Assembly: GCF_030817415.1 (NCBI RefSeq)
Contig: NZ_JAUSZI010000002.1
Coordinates: forward strand, 11,941,501-12,005,500
Direction of reading: 5' to 3'
Length of the DNA: 64,000 nt
Origin: Streptomyces umbrinus
GTDB taxonomy: Bacteria; Actinomycetota; Actinomycetes; Streptomycetales; Streptomycetaceae
The position numbers were made by a program, and so were the translations under genes. Of the stretch, positions 8,426 to 17,119 are shown piece by piece (the stretch's first letter is position 1; each line of letters begins with the position of its first letter). The notes under the pieces are model-generated. The model searched no databases, had not been told where the DNA came from, and worked only from the letters and a program-made list of their open reading frames with translations.

Positions 8426-8480
8426 CCGCCCGGCCGGCTGCCGCGGTCGGAACGGGCGTACGGCCGCCTATCGTGGAGTC

Positions 8481-8750
8481 ATGGGCGAGATCGTCGTCGT
8501 ATACGAGCTCGACAAGACGGTGGCCACGCGCGTACCGCGTGGTGAGGACCGGCCCGTCCGCCGTGTGCACGCGGCGCCCGCTGCCCCGGGGACGCCCGCC
8601 GCGACTGGACCGCGAACCCTCTGTGGCAAAGACACCGTCGCCATGGAGACGACCGGCTGGAAGCCCCCCGAGCACCCTGAGACGCCGTGGTATCCCAAGG
8701 AGCACGCATCCGCGGTCTGCCCCGACTGCGATGCTGTGATGGAAAACTGA
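8481..8750 (+). CDS. conserved small protein with CxxC-type motif
   Basis: 89 residues; ATG 8481 with GGAG at 8474-8477. The first half is polar (IVVVYELDKTVATRVPRGED), the second has TLCGKDTVAMETTGW and ends with AVCPDCDAVMEN. One CPDC pair plus an upstream Cys could bind a metal. The shape is familiar from short conserved Streptomyces proteins of unknown function. No operon partner is obvious. Confidence 0.6.
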   Translation: MGEIVVVYELDKTVATRVPRGEDRPVRRVHAAPAAPGTPAATGPRTLCGKDTVAMETTGWKPPEHPETPWYPKEHASAVCPDCDAVMEN

Positions 8751-8859
8751 CCGGCCTCCCGAGGCGGATGAGCAGCCTCCGGGGGCGAAGGAGTCACGAC
8801 CCTGATGACCGCTCCTCCGCGCCGCCCACTCAGCGGCCAATTATCCACGACGGATCTCT

Positions 8860-9279
8860 TCAGGAATCGTCTGTCTCCTCAGGGACGGGAATAGCCTGCC
8901 GCCAACCGGTGGACGAGTCGATCTTCGGTGCCAGACGGCAGAGCCATCGTGCCGTGGCCTCGGCGTCGTCCCGTACGGAGACCGCGAGCAGGCTGAAAGG
9001 AGCCCTGGGCCACAGCTCGATGCACACCACGGGCCTGCCGGGCCGCACCGCCACGAAATCCTTTCCACCGTGGTGGCCCCGCGTGCCGATGCACATCGCA
9101 CCCGGAATCCAGACACCGCGCTGAGCGACTCCGCGCAGGGCGCGCCACCAGTCGGGTTCCACCGTCACCCGGCACACCGCCACCAGTAGCACGCGCACAT
9201 TGCCTCGGCCTGCGGCCGCCTTCTCCCACCACGACAGACGTACGACGAGGTCGTCGCCCTTGACGAGGATCCGCGCCAT
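8860..9279 (-). CDS. conserved protein with PH-like fold (predicted), unknown function
   Basis: 139 residues. The start is set at the ATG complementary to 9277-9279 because GGAGGGAAGGAA lies just upstream on the minus strand; the frame stays open for another 270 bases upstream but without a ribosome binding site. Seen: ARILVKGDDLVVRLSWWEKA, TVEPDWWRALRG and VWIPGAMCIGTRGHHGGKDF then VVCIELWPRAPFSLLAVSV. The short strands and conserved Trp/Gly spacing resemble bacterial PH-like proteins in actinomycetes. No transmembrane segment or catalytic motif; role unknown. Confidence 0.6.
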   Translation of the reverse strand: MARILVKGDDLVVRLSWWEKAAAGRGNVRVLLVAVCRVTVEPDWWRALRGVAQRGVWIPGAMCIGTRGHHGGKDFVAVRPGRPVVCIELWPRAPFSLLAVSVRDDAEATARWLCRLAPKIDSSTGWRQAIPVPEETDDS

Positions 9280-9548
9280 CGTTATTCCTTCCCTCCAAGC
9301 TCGCTCCGGCTTCACCGCGGGGGCCATAAAGCCGGGACGTCCTGTCGGCAACGGATGGGAGCCACCCCAAATGCGGTCGGCGCCCCACGGTATTACGTCG
9401 GTGACGGGGAAGGCCGAGCAACGGTAGCGGAAGGCGAATCGGCCGATGAATGCGCGCCAGATGCCGCTGAACATGGCCCCGAGGAAGACCAGGTACAGGC
9501 GCAACACACCAGACCACAGTGCAAGAGCCGCCCCACGTGCCGCTGACG

Positions 9549-9761
9549 TCACCGGGCGCAGCCGACGTCCAGCACTTCGATCACGTCACCATGACTGGTG
9601 TAGACAAGCCAGCACCATTCACCGAACGCTGCGGCCAGCTCCGGGGCCTGTGGCTTCGGGGCCCGGGACACTGCAGTGATGAGCCTGATGATCTCCTCAT
9701 GCACATCGTCCGGGACGCCGAACAGCACGTTGGCTGCCCGTTGGATCAGTTCGACTTTCAT
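9549..9761 (-). CDS. small protein resembling the C-terminus of RelE/ParE toxins
   Basis: 70 residues starting with MKVELIQRAANVLFGVP and ending LVYTSHGDVIEVLDVGCAR. The closing pattern (V-Y, then a strand like VIEVLDVG, then a terminal Arg) recalls RelE/ParE-type toxins, but the central catalytic region is too short and no antitoxin gene is adjacent. It could equally be an orphan regulator. Start chosen at the Met before the charged N-terminus; the upstream in-frame Met at 9791 has no better support. Confidence 0.4.
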   Translation of the reverse strand: MKVELIQRAANVLFGVPDDVHEEIIRLITAVSRAPKPQAPELAAAFGEWCWLVYTSHGDVIEVLDVGCAR

Positions 9762-10029
9762 TTCGCACCCCGCGGACCGCAAGAGCAGCAAGGTAGGGGG
9801 CTGTGTACTCCGCCCATGCCTGTGGACGACTACGTCCAGAATCCGTCATCGGTAGCGAGCGTCGCAAGGTGCTGGGAGGCTACCTGGGCGAGTGGACGAC
9901 TCAGCCCTGCCGGGGCGGGAAGCGAACGCATATATCCGAGAATATTTCAGGCAGAACCGCTGAGTGATCACGGCCACGCCTGGATGAGTCGCGACGGCGC
10001 CCGACGGGGCATAGCTGGGCCTCCTTGCG

Positions 10030-10215
10030 GCTCGTGGTAGCGACGCCGGACCGCCGTCCGGTCGCGAACGGTGTTCGGCTGGAGGCGCCGCTCCGGCTCC
10101 CCACTGCGGGCAGGAACTGCCGGAAGGCAGACCGGGGAAAGCGGCATGAACCGGAGCAAGGAGCAATCCCCATCCCTGATCTTGCGTGGGTATCCCGGCT
10201 TCGGCCGGGGAGGGG
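10030..10215 (+). other. relic resembling the 3' end of another TnpB element, with a UUCG hairpin
   Basis: One frame encodes NGVRLEAPLRLPTAGRNCRK followed by more basic residues, which looks like the basic tail typical of actinobacterial TnpB proteins, and it is followed by a CCCGGC-TTCG-GCCGGG stem-loop at 10194-10209 then GAGGGG, like the right ends of IS200/IS605 elements. No upstream TnpB body is present. From 9762 to 10030 nothing else is recognisable. Confidence 0.35.
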
Positions 10216-11096
10216 AACGCATCCTCGGCTCGGAGGCACGAAGCGCCCGGGTTCGCTGCGTTGTCAGTGGCCTCGGCTAGGTTGATCACACTATGGCCGA
10301 AGGGGGTGGGCCGGTTGATCCGTGCATACAAGTTCCTCATGCGGCCCACTGTGGGCCAGGCCGCTGCGCTTGCCGCGATGCTGGCCGATCACTGCTCGCT
10401 CTACAACGGGGCATTGCAGGAACGCCGGGACGCCTATCGCCATGTCTCGAGGGCGAGCATCAGGTACGGGCAGCAGTCGGCGCAGCTCAAGGCGGTGGAC
10501 CCGGAGCGTCAGGGCCGCTGGTCGTTCAGCTCGCAGCAGGCCACCCTGCGTCGGCTGGACAAGGCGTTCCAGGCGTTCTTCCGCCGGATCAAGGCGTAGC
10601 CTCATTCCTCACTACCTCCAGCGGTGAGCATGTCGCCAACCCCCGCCACGGCCGCAGGGCCGCCGCGAAGCTCGAAGCAGGGCAGCAGGCCCTGTCCCGT
10701 TTCCCGCGGGTGCGCCGCGACAAGCGTACCGCCAACCACCAGCGGGCCGTGGACAATGTCGCCAGGCTGCACCGCAAAGTCCGCCGCCAGCGGCTCGACC
10801 ACGCCCACAAGACCGCGCTCGGGCAGGTCCGCGCACAGGACTTTATCGCGCACGAAGACCTCAAGATCCGCAACATGGTCAAGGCCCCCGCGTCGAAGCC
10901 TGACCCCGACCGGTCGGGCTGCTTCCTGCCGAACGGAGCCGCCGCGAAGGCCGGGCTGAACCACTCGATCTCGGATGCCGGATGGGGGTGTTTCTGACGA
11001 TCCTGAACGCCAAGGCTGAAAGCGCCGGACGGGGAGTGGTCGTCGTGGACCCCCGTAACACCTCCCGAACCTGCCCCGAATGCGGGCATGTCTCAG

Positions 11097-12155
11097 ACCC
11101 CGTGAACAAACTGATCATTTCCGGTGTTTGGCGTCCTTCGTGCCCGCCAGGCGCCGTGACATCAGCATGATCATGGACCACTTGACCATGGCTTCGTGGT
11201 GCTCGGGTAACCGTTCGTAGTCGCGTACGCAGCGGCGGCGCTGGAAGATCCACGACAGCGTGCGCTCCACCACCCACCTGCGTGGCAGTACCACGAAGCC
11301 CTTGACGTCGTCGTTGCGCTTGACGATCTCGATCGTGAACTGGAGCTTCTTCTTGGCCCAGGTGACGAGTTTCCCGGCGTAGCCGCCGTCGGCCCAGACC
11401 AGGCTGACCGATTCGAAGAGGTCACGCAGGTGCGTCAGCGCAGGGCGGGCGCCGTCGCGGTCCTGCACGCTCGCGCTGGTGACCATGACGACCAGGAGCA
11501 GGCCGATCGTGTCCACGATCACGTGGCGCTTGCGGCCTGCCACCTTCTTGCCCGCGTCGTACCCGCGGCTGTCGGAGCCGACCGTCTCCGCAGCGCGTAC
11601 CGACTGCGAGTCGATGACCGCGGCGGTCGGGTCGGTGTCCCGGCCCTCGGACCGGCGGACCTCGTCACGCAGGTCGTTGTGGATGGCGTCGACGCTTCCG
11701 TCCTGCCACCACCGGGTGAAGATGGTGTGCACCGTGCGCCAGTGCGGGAAGTCGCCCGGCAGGTTGCGCCACTTGTTGCCGTTGTCCGCGACGTAGAAGA
11801 TCGCGTCCACGATCAGACGGCGGCAGTACTCCTCCGGCCGCCCGCCCTTGCCGTCCAGCCAGGCCGGCCACGGCAGCACCGCCGCGATGACCTGCCACTC
11901 CGCATCCGTGGTGTCCGAGGTGTAGCGGCGGGACCGGGCCGGATGACGGCGGCCGTGACCGAACCGGCAGGCCAGGCAGGAGCAGTCAGCTTGAGCATCC
12001 GGGGTGACGGCGGTGATGGCAGGGGCGTACAACGGCATGACAGGACCTCTTGGCGCGACTGGGCTTCGACACCGCAGTTGCTACCAAGAGGTCCTGGCCG
12101 TTCACGTCACTTCACCGATTCCCACCCACCCGCAACGATCAGTTTGTTCACGGGC
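11097..12155 (-). mobile_element. IS5-family insertion sequence inside tnpB
   Basis: A 1059-bp element. The ends carry an 18-bp perfect inverted repeat, CCCGTGAACAAACTGATC at 11099-11116 and its complement at 12137-12154. It is flanked by TCTCAG at 11091-11096 and 12156-12161, a target duplication. Deleting the element plus one TCTCAG rejoins HVS and AENRP of TnpB in frame, so the boundaries are well determined. Confidence 0.85.
11115..12038 (-). CDS. IS5-family transposase (single ORF)
   Basis: 307 residues with a DDE-type catalytic domain. Seen: an N-terminal DUF4096-like domain (TDAEWQVIAAVLPWPAW, NKWRNLPGDFPHWRTVHTIF), first Asp in AVIDSQSVRAAET, second Asp in VWADGGYAGKLV, and Glu in RRWVVERTLSWIFQRRRC. 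The stop codon lies within the inverted repeat. The N-terminus has a Cys-containing stretch (DCSCLACRFGHGRRH) that could be a leader extension; an internal start is possible. The frame is intact, so this copy may be active. Confidence 0.88.
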   Translation of the reverse strand: MPLYAPAITAVTPDAQADCSCLACRFGHGRRHPARSRRYTSDTTDAEWQVIAAVLPWPAWLDGKGGRPEEYCRRLIVDAIFYVADNGNKWRNLPGDFPHWRTVHTIFTRWWQDGSVDAIHNDLRDEVRRSEGRDTDPTAAVIDSQSVRAAETVGSDSRGYDAGKKVAGRKRHVIVDTIGLLLVVMVTSASVQDRDGARPALTHLRDLFESVSLVWADGGYAGKLVTWAKKKLQFTIEIVKRNDDVKGFVVLPRRWVVERTLSWIFQRRRCVRDYERLPEHHEAMVKWSMIMLMSRRLAGTKDAKHRK

Positions 12156-12296
12156 TCTCAGCGGAGAACCGGCCCACCCAGGAGAAGTTCCACTGCGTCT
12201 CGTGCGGGCACAGCGCGCACGCTGACACGGTGGGCGCACTGAACGTTCTACGGGCCGGGCTGGTCCGTCGCGACGCCAACCCGGCATAGCGAGAAG

Positions 12297-12325
12297 CCCC
12301 CTCGTTCACAAGGGGAGGAGTCACT
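12297..12325 (+). ncRNA. right-end hairpin of the TnpB element (possible omega-RNA end)
   Basis: Eight bases after the tnpB stop, CCCCT (12298-12302) pairs with AGGGG (12311-12315) around CGTTCACA, followed by AGGAGTCAC. IS200/IS605 right ends have this form, and the guide RNA of TnpB is usually made from this region. The terminal sequence past the hairpin is not defined. Confidence 0.45.
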
Positions 12326-12578
12326 GCAGGGGAAGTTGACTGCGCCGCTCCCCATGAGTGCCAGCGCCTGTCGACTTCAGCGAGCCGGGCCGTTCGTCGT
12401 CCGAAGTCCCAGGAAGCGGGGCGTCGCAGCAAGCGGGCGGTGGGACACTCGGATGCCGTTCGGTGCGCCGGTGAACTGGTGAAATTCGGGGCGCCATTGC
12501 CAGTCCTACGGCCAGTCGTACGCCCGTCCGTGGTGGAAGGCTCCACTATCGAGTCACCAGAGACGAGACGGAGCACCG

Positions 12579-13022
12579 ATGGCGCTGAACCAGCAGGAAG
12601 CCGCGTCGGCCGAGCCGGTGACCAACAGGCGCATCAGCGCCGGCGTCAGGCTCATGGGCTGGCTGACGACCACGGACCACAAGGTCATCGGCAATCTCTA
12701 CATGGTCACCGCGTTCGGGTTCTTCCTGCTGGGCGGGGTGATGGCCATGGTCATGCGAGCGGAGCTGGCCCGGCCCGGCATGCAAGTCGTCAGCGCCGAA
12801 CAGTACAACCAGCTGCTCAAGGATGAGTATGAGCAGATGTGCGAACAGGCCGAAGCCTTATCGCAGGACGCTGTCTCGGACCGTGCGCAGTGGCAGGAAC
12901 ACCAGGCGCTGCTGCTGAAACGCCTGGCACGGACAGAGGAAGCACTCGCCCAAGCCGTCCACGACACTGAAGGCGCCCGCCGAGAGCTGGAGGACGAACG
13001 CCGCTCGGCACGCATTGCGTAG
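12579..13022 (+). pseudogene. ctaD: chimera: cytochrome c oxidase subunit I N-terminus fused to a coiled coil
   Basis: 147 residues. Residues 1 to about 77 match CtaD (aa3 oxidase subunit I): GWLTTTDHKVIGNLYMVTAF, the first membrane helix FGFFLLGGVMAMVMRAELAR and VVSAEQYNQL. CtaD normally continues with a segment like FTMHGTIM carrying haem-ligand motifs; here it switches in frame to KDEYEQMCEQAEALSQD, and the rest is a charged coiled coil with no relation to oxidases. All catalytic metal ligands are lost. The frame ends at TAG 13020-13022, but coiled-coil coding continues at once in another frame, so the original recipient gene also carries a frameshift. Confidence 0.75.
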
Positions 13023-13981
13023 GAGCAGACCAGGCCGACGCCACCGTCGCGCGGCAGGAAGCGGCCGCCGCACAGCGCGCACTGAGTGAGGCTGAGAGCC
13101 ACCACACAGAGGCTATGAACAGGCTCACCCACCTGGAAAGCGAACTGCACCAGGCCCAAGCCGAGTTGCAGCGCGCTCAGCAGCGCTTGCTGCGCGCGGA
13201 CGGCGAGCTCGTACAGGCGAAGCTGGAACAGGCGGTGGAAGCCGAAGCCCAGGACGTCCTGAGTGAGGCTCTCACCAACATTGAGGTGGACGAACGGTCC
13301 GCAGAACCCGCGCTGATTTCCGAGAGCCCTGAATCAGCCACCGAGCCCAGGTCAGAGGACTTGGACGACTCTCCCGTATCGCTACTGGACTCCGACATGG
13401 CGTTCGAGGACCCGTTGTCCGAGCCGGAGGGCACCTTCGAGTCGGGCTTGGACCCGAAGATCGCCGATCAGGCCATGGCCGAGATGCATGCCGAACAGGA
13501 GGCCAGCGATGACGCAGTCTCGCCACGCTCACCATCTCGCCCGCGCGATACGAGCTTTGGTCCCAACGAGGCGCGGAGGGCAGCCCCTGCACCCCCGCTG
13601 CCCAGCCCCTACAAGCGCCAATGGTTCGTTGCACCCCGGACTGTGTCCGAAGCAATCGGCGTTCTTGCCCTGCTGGCCGCTCCCGTCTTCAACTACCTGA
13701 TGACAGCCGGATACGTCGCTCTATGCCGCCTCGACAACGGGCCTCCAGGCTGGGCTATAGCCCTATCCTTCGTGCCCTTCGCCCTGGCTGGCTTTGTCGG
13801 ATGGGGCGTCCTCGTCTACATCGCAGTCTTCTGCTTCTCAAGGAGCGATCGGTTGGACGGGATGGGAGACCGAATACTCACCGCTTCCGGGGTGGCAATC
13901 GGTCTGGCCGGCGTCATCACCGCCGTCGGTCTCACGGAACCGGGCATCTGGTGGCTGCACCTATTCGCCCTCAACGTGTAG
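13022..13981 (+). pseudogene. coiled-coil membrane protein, 5' part out of frame
   Basis: From 13022 the frame reads GADQADATVARQEAAAAQRA and continues without a break through LESELHQAQAELQRAQQRLL, a Ser/Glu/Asp-rich linker and three or four C-terminal membrane helices (VSEAIGVLALLAAPVFNYLM, WAIALSFVPFALAGFVGWGV, ASGVAIGLAGVITAVGL). The ATG at 13115 could restart translation, with only AGAGG close by, but coiled coil encoded before it shows that it is not the original start. Together with the previous frame this was probably one protein: N-terminal helix, long coiled coil, acidic linker, membrane domain. Function unknown. Confidence 0.6.
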
Positions 13982-14084
13982 CGGCCCCACACCGCTCAGA
14001 GCGCTGCTGCTCCCCAACCGCAGCCGCTCGGACCACGACTGTGGGTCGGCTGTAGCAGGTCAGCTCGGTGAGGTCATGCGGGGC

Positions 14085-14138
14085 AGATCGGTGGGGGAGA
14101 GGCCAAGGCGTGGGCGGTGCCGGCGGGCGGGGTGGCGC
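14085..14138 (-). repeat. short relic repeated at 19.94 kb (DNA-ligase C-terminus sequence)
   Basis: About 50 bases here match 19934-19984 with a handful of differences; both read on the minus strand as the RHPARxHRPRxxLSPxD end of an ATP-dependent DNA ligase. Nothing else of a ligase is present here. The rest of 13982-14174 shows no gene. Confidence 0.5.
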
Positions 14139-14489
14139 TGTGGAGAGCACGATCTGCTGGTGCGACCTGTGGCGTCATGGTGGCGGTCCGGGTGGAGGGG
14201 TGTTGTCCGCCTGGCTGGTCGGGGCCGGGTCGGTCGTCAACTGGGTGGGTGCGAGTGCGGCGCTCCGTCGGACTTGTTCGATGTGGAGCAGGCCGGTGGT
14301 CGTGTCGACGCCCTCGAGGAACCCCTTCTCGTGGTTCGTCCACAGGGATTCCTTGCGGAAGCTGGAGATGCTGGCGAGTACCGCGGTGACGGTCCGGGTT
14401 GCTCCAGCAGGGCGGGGAGCAGGATGAGGACCGCGATCCACCACGGGATATCGCCGATGGGTGTGGCTCTCCTGTAGGGACGTTCCTGA

Positions 14490-16073
14490 TCAGGCCGTGA
14501 GGTTGTAGTTGTGCTGGTCGGGGGTGGGGTAGAGGCGTTTGTGCTCGCGGGTGAGGTGGAACGCCCAGTAGGTGTTGAAGTCGCCGTTGTCTTTCAGGGC
14601 CCGGAGTTTGAGGATGGCCTCGGCGCCCTGGAGGCCCCAGCGACTGCCGGTGATGTCGAGTCGGTCGCCCACGATGTGGCGGCAGGCGCCTTCGATCGCG
14701 CCGGTGGCGATCGGCCAGCCCGCCGCCAGGGCGGTGTCGTAGCGGAGCTGACCGAGGTGCCCGGTGAGGTAGCGGACGCAGGTGTCGACGCCCTCGCGCC
14801 GGGTGCCGTGCAGCCCGGTCCGGTCGGCCTGAGTGGTGATCTCGGTGGCGGCGCGGGCGGCCTGGCCGTGAAGGATGGTGGTGAGGTGGCCGGCAACCCA
14901 GGCTTCGGCCGCCGCTGTGCCGGGCTTGTGGAAGCAGTGAGCCGCGTCCCAGATGTACTCACTGACGTGCACGAAGTCGAGCAGGATGTGCACCTTGATG
15001 CCTCGTCTGCCGGCTTCGGCCTGGATCAGGCCGAGTTGGTGGCGGGCTCCGTCGACCAGGACGACCCAGTCCCGCAGATGGTCCCGGTCGCGGGCGGCGG
15101 CCTGATCGAACGCGGCGGCGATGACCTGCTCGGGTGGATGGACCAGGGAAGCGGTGAGCCACTTGCGGTGTGCTCTCGGCCCGGAGCGGGGGGTGCGGGC
15201 AAGGGTGCTGCGGCCCTCGGGCGGGGCGATCACATCGTGCGGTCGGCGCGGGGCGGGATCGGCGTCGAAGACGCAGGCCAGGGTGGCCATTCGTTTCCGG
15301 TGCGGCTTCTCGCCCGGGGCGAGTCGGGTCCGCAGGGCATGCTGGCTGTTCAGGTGTGCTTTGAGCGTTGCGGGCCGCAGTGCCTCGGGCCTCATCACGA
15401 CGCCCTTGCCGTCGACCTGCATCACGAGCACGGTGGTCGCGGTCGACGGGAGAGGGATCATGCACCGGTAGAAGTCGTCGATGTCCACCGCCGCGGCGAC
15501 GACCAGCCCTTCGGCCTGCCGTTTGCCCAGCACCTTCCCGCAACGGTCCTCAATCGCGGCTCTCGCCTGGTCGTATGAGCCGCGGACGGCCTCGATCACG
15601 GCCAGACGACGCAGGCCGAACGAGTGCCGGCCGGCGGGCAGCGAGAGTGAGATGTCGGCGGGGTGGACGTTGATCAGTCCCTTCTGCCGCCAGGCGGTCC
15701 GCGTCACCGTGACCGTGCCGAACAGGCAGGCCAGCTTGCGGGAGTGCCCCGCCTCGTGGTGCGGACGGATGCGCCCGTCCGCACCACGGACCACTTCCGT
15801 GTTCCCCGCGAGCAATCGTTCCTGGATCTGTTCCCGCTCTCGTAAGGCGCGGAGATCGAAGTGGTCTTGCAGCAGCCGCCGCAAGAGCTCCCGGCCCCTG
15901 ACTTCCACGAGTTCTTCCAACTCATGGTGGGTCAAAGCGGCCGCCTGCGGCCCTGCCAGCGTGCCTGTCAGGCATTCGAAGGCGCTTGCCGAGGCGGCGA
16001 ACGAGTCGATGGCATCGAAGGTGTCGTACGGTTTCACCCGGCTCTTCTTTCTCCGGTTCGGATCGGTTCGCAC
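14490..16073 (-). CDS. ISKra4-family transposase
   Basis: 527 residues, a usual length. DDE transposase: candidate first Asp in MQVDGKGVVMRPEALR, second in WVVLVDGARHQLGLIQ, Glu in GAIEGACRHIVGDRLDITG; the GARWGL-like motif reads SRWGLQGAEAILKLR. The N-terminal part contains a helical domain and the LFGTVTVTRTAWRQKG strand region. It follows the accessory gene by eight bases. It is homologous to, but clearly divergent from, the copy at 42-44 kb. Confidence 0.88.
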   Translation of the reverse strand: MRTDPNRRKKSRVKPYDTFDAIDSFAASASAFECLTGTLAGPQAAALTHHELEELVEVRGRELLRRLLQDHFDLRALREREQIQERLLAGNTEVVRGADGRIRPHHEAGHSRKLACLFGTVTVTRTAWRQKGLINVHPADISLSLPAGRHSFGLRRLAVIEAVRGSYDQARAAIEDRCGKVLGKRQAEGLVVAAAVDIDDFYRCMIPLPSTATTVLVMQVDGKGVVMRPEALRPATLKAHLNSQHALRTRLAPGEKPHRKRMATLACVFDADPAPRRPHDVIAPPEGRSTLARTPRSGPRAHRKWLTASLVHPPEQVIAAAFDQAAARDRDHLRDWVVLVDGARHQLGLIQAEAGRRGIKVHILLDFVHVSEYIWDAAHCFHKPGTAAAEAWVAGHLTTILHGQAARAATEITTQADRTGLHGTRREGVDTCVRYLTGHLGQLRYDTALAAGWPIATGAIEGACRHIVGDRLDITGSRWGLQGAEAILKLRALKDNGDFNTYWAFHLTREHKRLYPTPDQHNYNLTA

Positions 16074-16081
16074 CTTCGAAT

Positions 16082-16636
16082 CTAGAGAGAAGAGCCTTTA
16101 TCGTTCCGCGAGTTCGCCGATTCCCCGCCCGGTGCCGGGTGAGCCGGCGCGAACCGGCCGGGCTGGTCCTCGATCAGCCAGCCCCGTTCCACCAGCCGTT
16201 TGAGTTTCCCCCGCGTCCCCTCGATCTTCGCGGTCACCGCGGGCAGTCCGATCCGGGGCACGATCTGCTTGGCCTGCATCGGAGACGACGCGTCCGCGAT
16301 CACCTCGACGATGTCCCGGTACACATCCGGCAGCACGTCCGTCGTGAGACCTTCCCGCCAGTGCGGCACCATGATCGACCCCACCACCCGCACTTCGGGC
16401 TCCACCTGCGCCTCCGCCGCCACCGGTTCCCGCAACGGCGCAGTCTCGGTCACGTCCTGCCCGGACAGCTCGGCGAGCACCTGGGTCACCGTCTCGCGCG
16501 TCACCCGCAGCCGCGACCACGCCTCCCGCTCGCCCACCAACCGCGAGGTCAACTCGGCGATCTCCGCCTCGAGTTCCTCCACCCGGGCACGAGCCGCAGC
16601 CTCCCGCGCCTCCAACTCCTCGATCAACGACACCAT
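16082..16636 (-). CDS. ISKra4-associated coiled-coil/winged-helix protein
   Basis: 184 residues, upstream of the transposase in the same element. Residues 1-45 form a coiled coil (EELEAREAAARARVEELEAE); residues 95-160 resemble a winged helix (LPDVYRDIVEVIADASSPMQ, IVPRIGLPAVTAKIEGTRGK, LKRLVERGWLIEDQPGRF). The same arrangement is found in the other ISKra4 copy, so it is part of the element, probably a DNA-binding helper. Its function is not established. Confidence 0.75.
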   Translation of the reverse strand: MVSLIEELEAREAAARARVEELEAEIAELTSRLVGEREAWSRLRVTRETVTQVLAELSGQDVTETAPLREPVAAEAQVEPEVRVVGSIMVPHWREGLTTDVLPDVYRDIVEVIADASSPMQAKQIVPRIGLPAVTAKIEGTRGKLKRLVERGWLIEDQPGRFAPAHPAPGGESANSRNDKGSSL

Positions 16637-17119
16637 CGACGCCCCCTACTTCACCCGCCACAGTAGAAGGACGCCTACCCCGCCCACACCGTCAACCAGT
16701 GTTCTCCCAGCTCAGGGCTTCCCTACAGGAGAGCCACACCCATCGCCGATCGCGGTCAGGCCTCCGGCGGTGAGGCTGCTGAGGGCGTCGGTGAGGCGGG
16801 GTGCGGTCATGGTCGGAGCTCCAGAAGCGAGGCGCGGCGCGGGCAGCGCAGGACAGCAGCAGGGTGGGAAGTTCTTTGGTGGGCACTGTGGCGGGGCGCG
16901 GGGTTAGCGGCGCAAGCCCGTCTGCCGAAGGGAACGCCGAAGAGAACGGTGCCATCCGGACCGGGCCCATTGCAGGCCTGTGACCTGGGACTTTCTGCAC
17001 CGGACAGTCCTTGAGTGCGCTGCCCCGTGTGTCTGTCGTGTCGAGTGCCTGCGGGCGCCCTCAGGTCAGGGCGCGGCCCCATACACCCCTGGCGTCCTAG
17101 GGCCTGTGCGGAGTTGTGA

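Larger units (their letters stand above)
10306..12289 (+). pseudogene. tnpB: TnpB (IS200/IS605-family RNA-guided nuclease), multiply broken
   Basis: Pieces in order: 10306-10599 encodes the N-terminal domain (RAYKFLMRPTVGQAAALAAM, then FFRRIKA and a stop); about 10620-10985 resumes in another frame with HVANPRHGRRAAAKLE and the middle helices; a lost G in the G-run near 10984 shifts the frame; 10986-11096 gives VVVVDPRNTSRTCPECGHVS; and 12156-12289 gives AENRPTQEKFHCVSCGHSAH and the end. Residues joining the first two pieces, including the RuvC-I Asp region, are deleted. The zinc finger (CPEC...CVSC) is split by an IS5-family element at 11097-12155; removing it with one 6-base duplicate restores the finger in frame. 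The gene is inactive. Confidence 0.88.
14459..16741 (-). mobile_element. ISKra4-family insertion sequence, copy 1
   Basis: 2283 bp bounded by 22-bp perfect inverted repeats (starting GGGTGTGGCTCTCC at 14459, complement ending at 16741) and flanked by a 9-bp direct repeat, ATCGCCGAT, at 14450-14458 and 16742-16750. It carries an accessory gene and the transposase gene, both on the minus strand. All boundaries are visible, so this is a complete copy. Confidence 0.88.
14175..16810 (-). pseudogene. small membrane-protein gene interrupted by an ISKra4-family element
   Basis: Removing the element (14459-16741) with one 9-base duplicate joins MTAPRLTDALSSLTAGGLTA (start at 16808-16810, GGAG eight bases upstream) to DIPWWIAVLILLPALLEQ, a plausible membrane helix. 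A frameshift near 14400 then leads into VLASISSFRKESLWTNHEKG and a segment with HIEQVRRSAALAPTQ, ending at 14175. Third positions are G/C-rich on both sides, which supports former coding. Family not recognised. Confidence 0.5.

Noticed and set aside
9280..9552. Extension of the PH-like protein upstream to 9552, with a hydrophobic N-terminus
   Set aside because: The strong ribosome binding site just before 9279 marks the real start; the extension has none.
9846..10349. 167-codon minus-strand frame
   Set aside because: Lies over the TnpB 3'-end relic on the other strand and shows no conserved motif.
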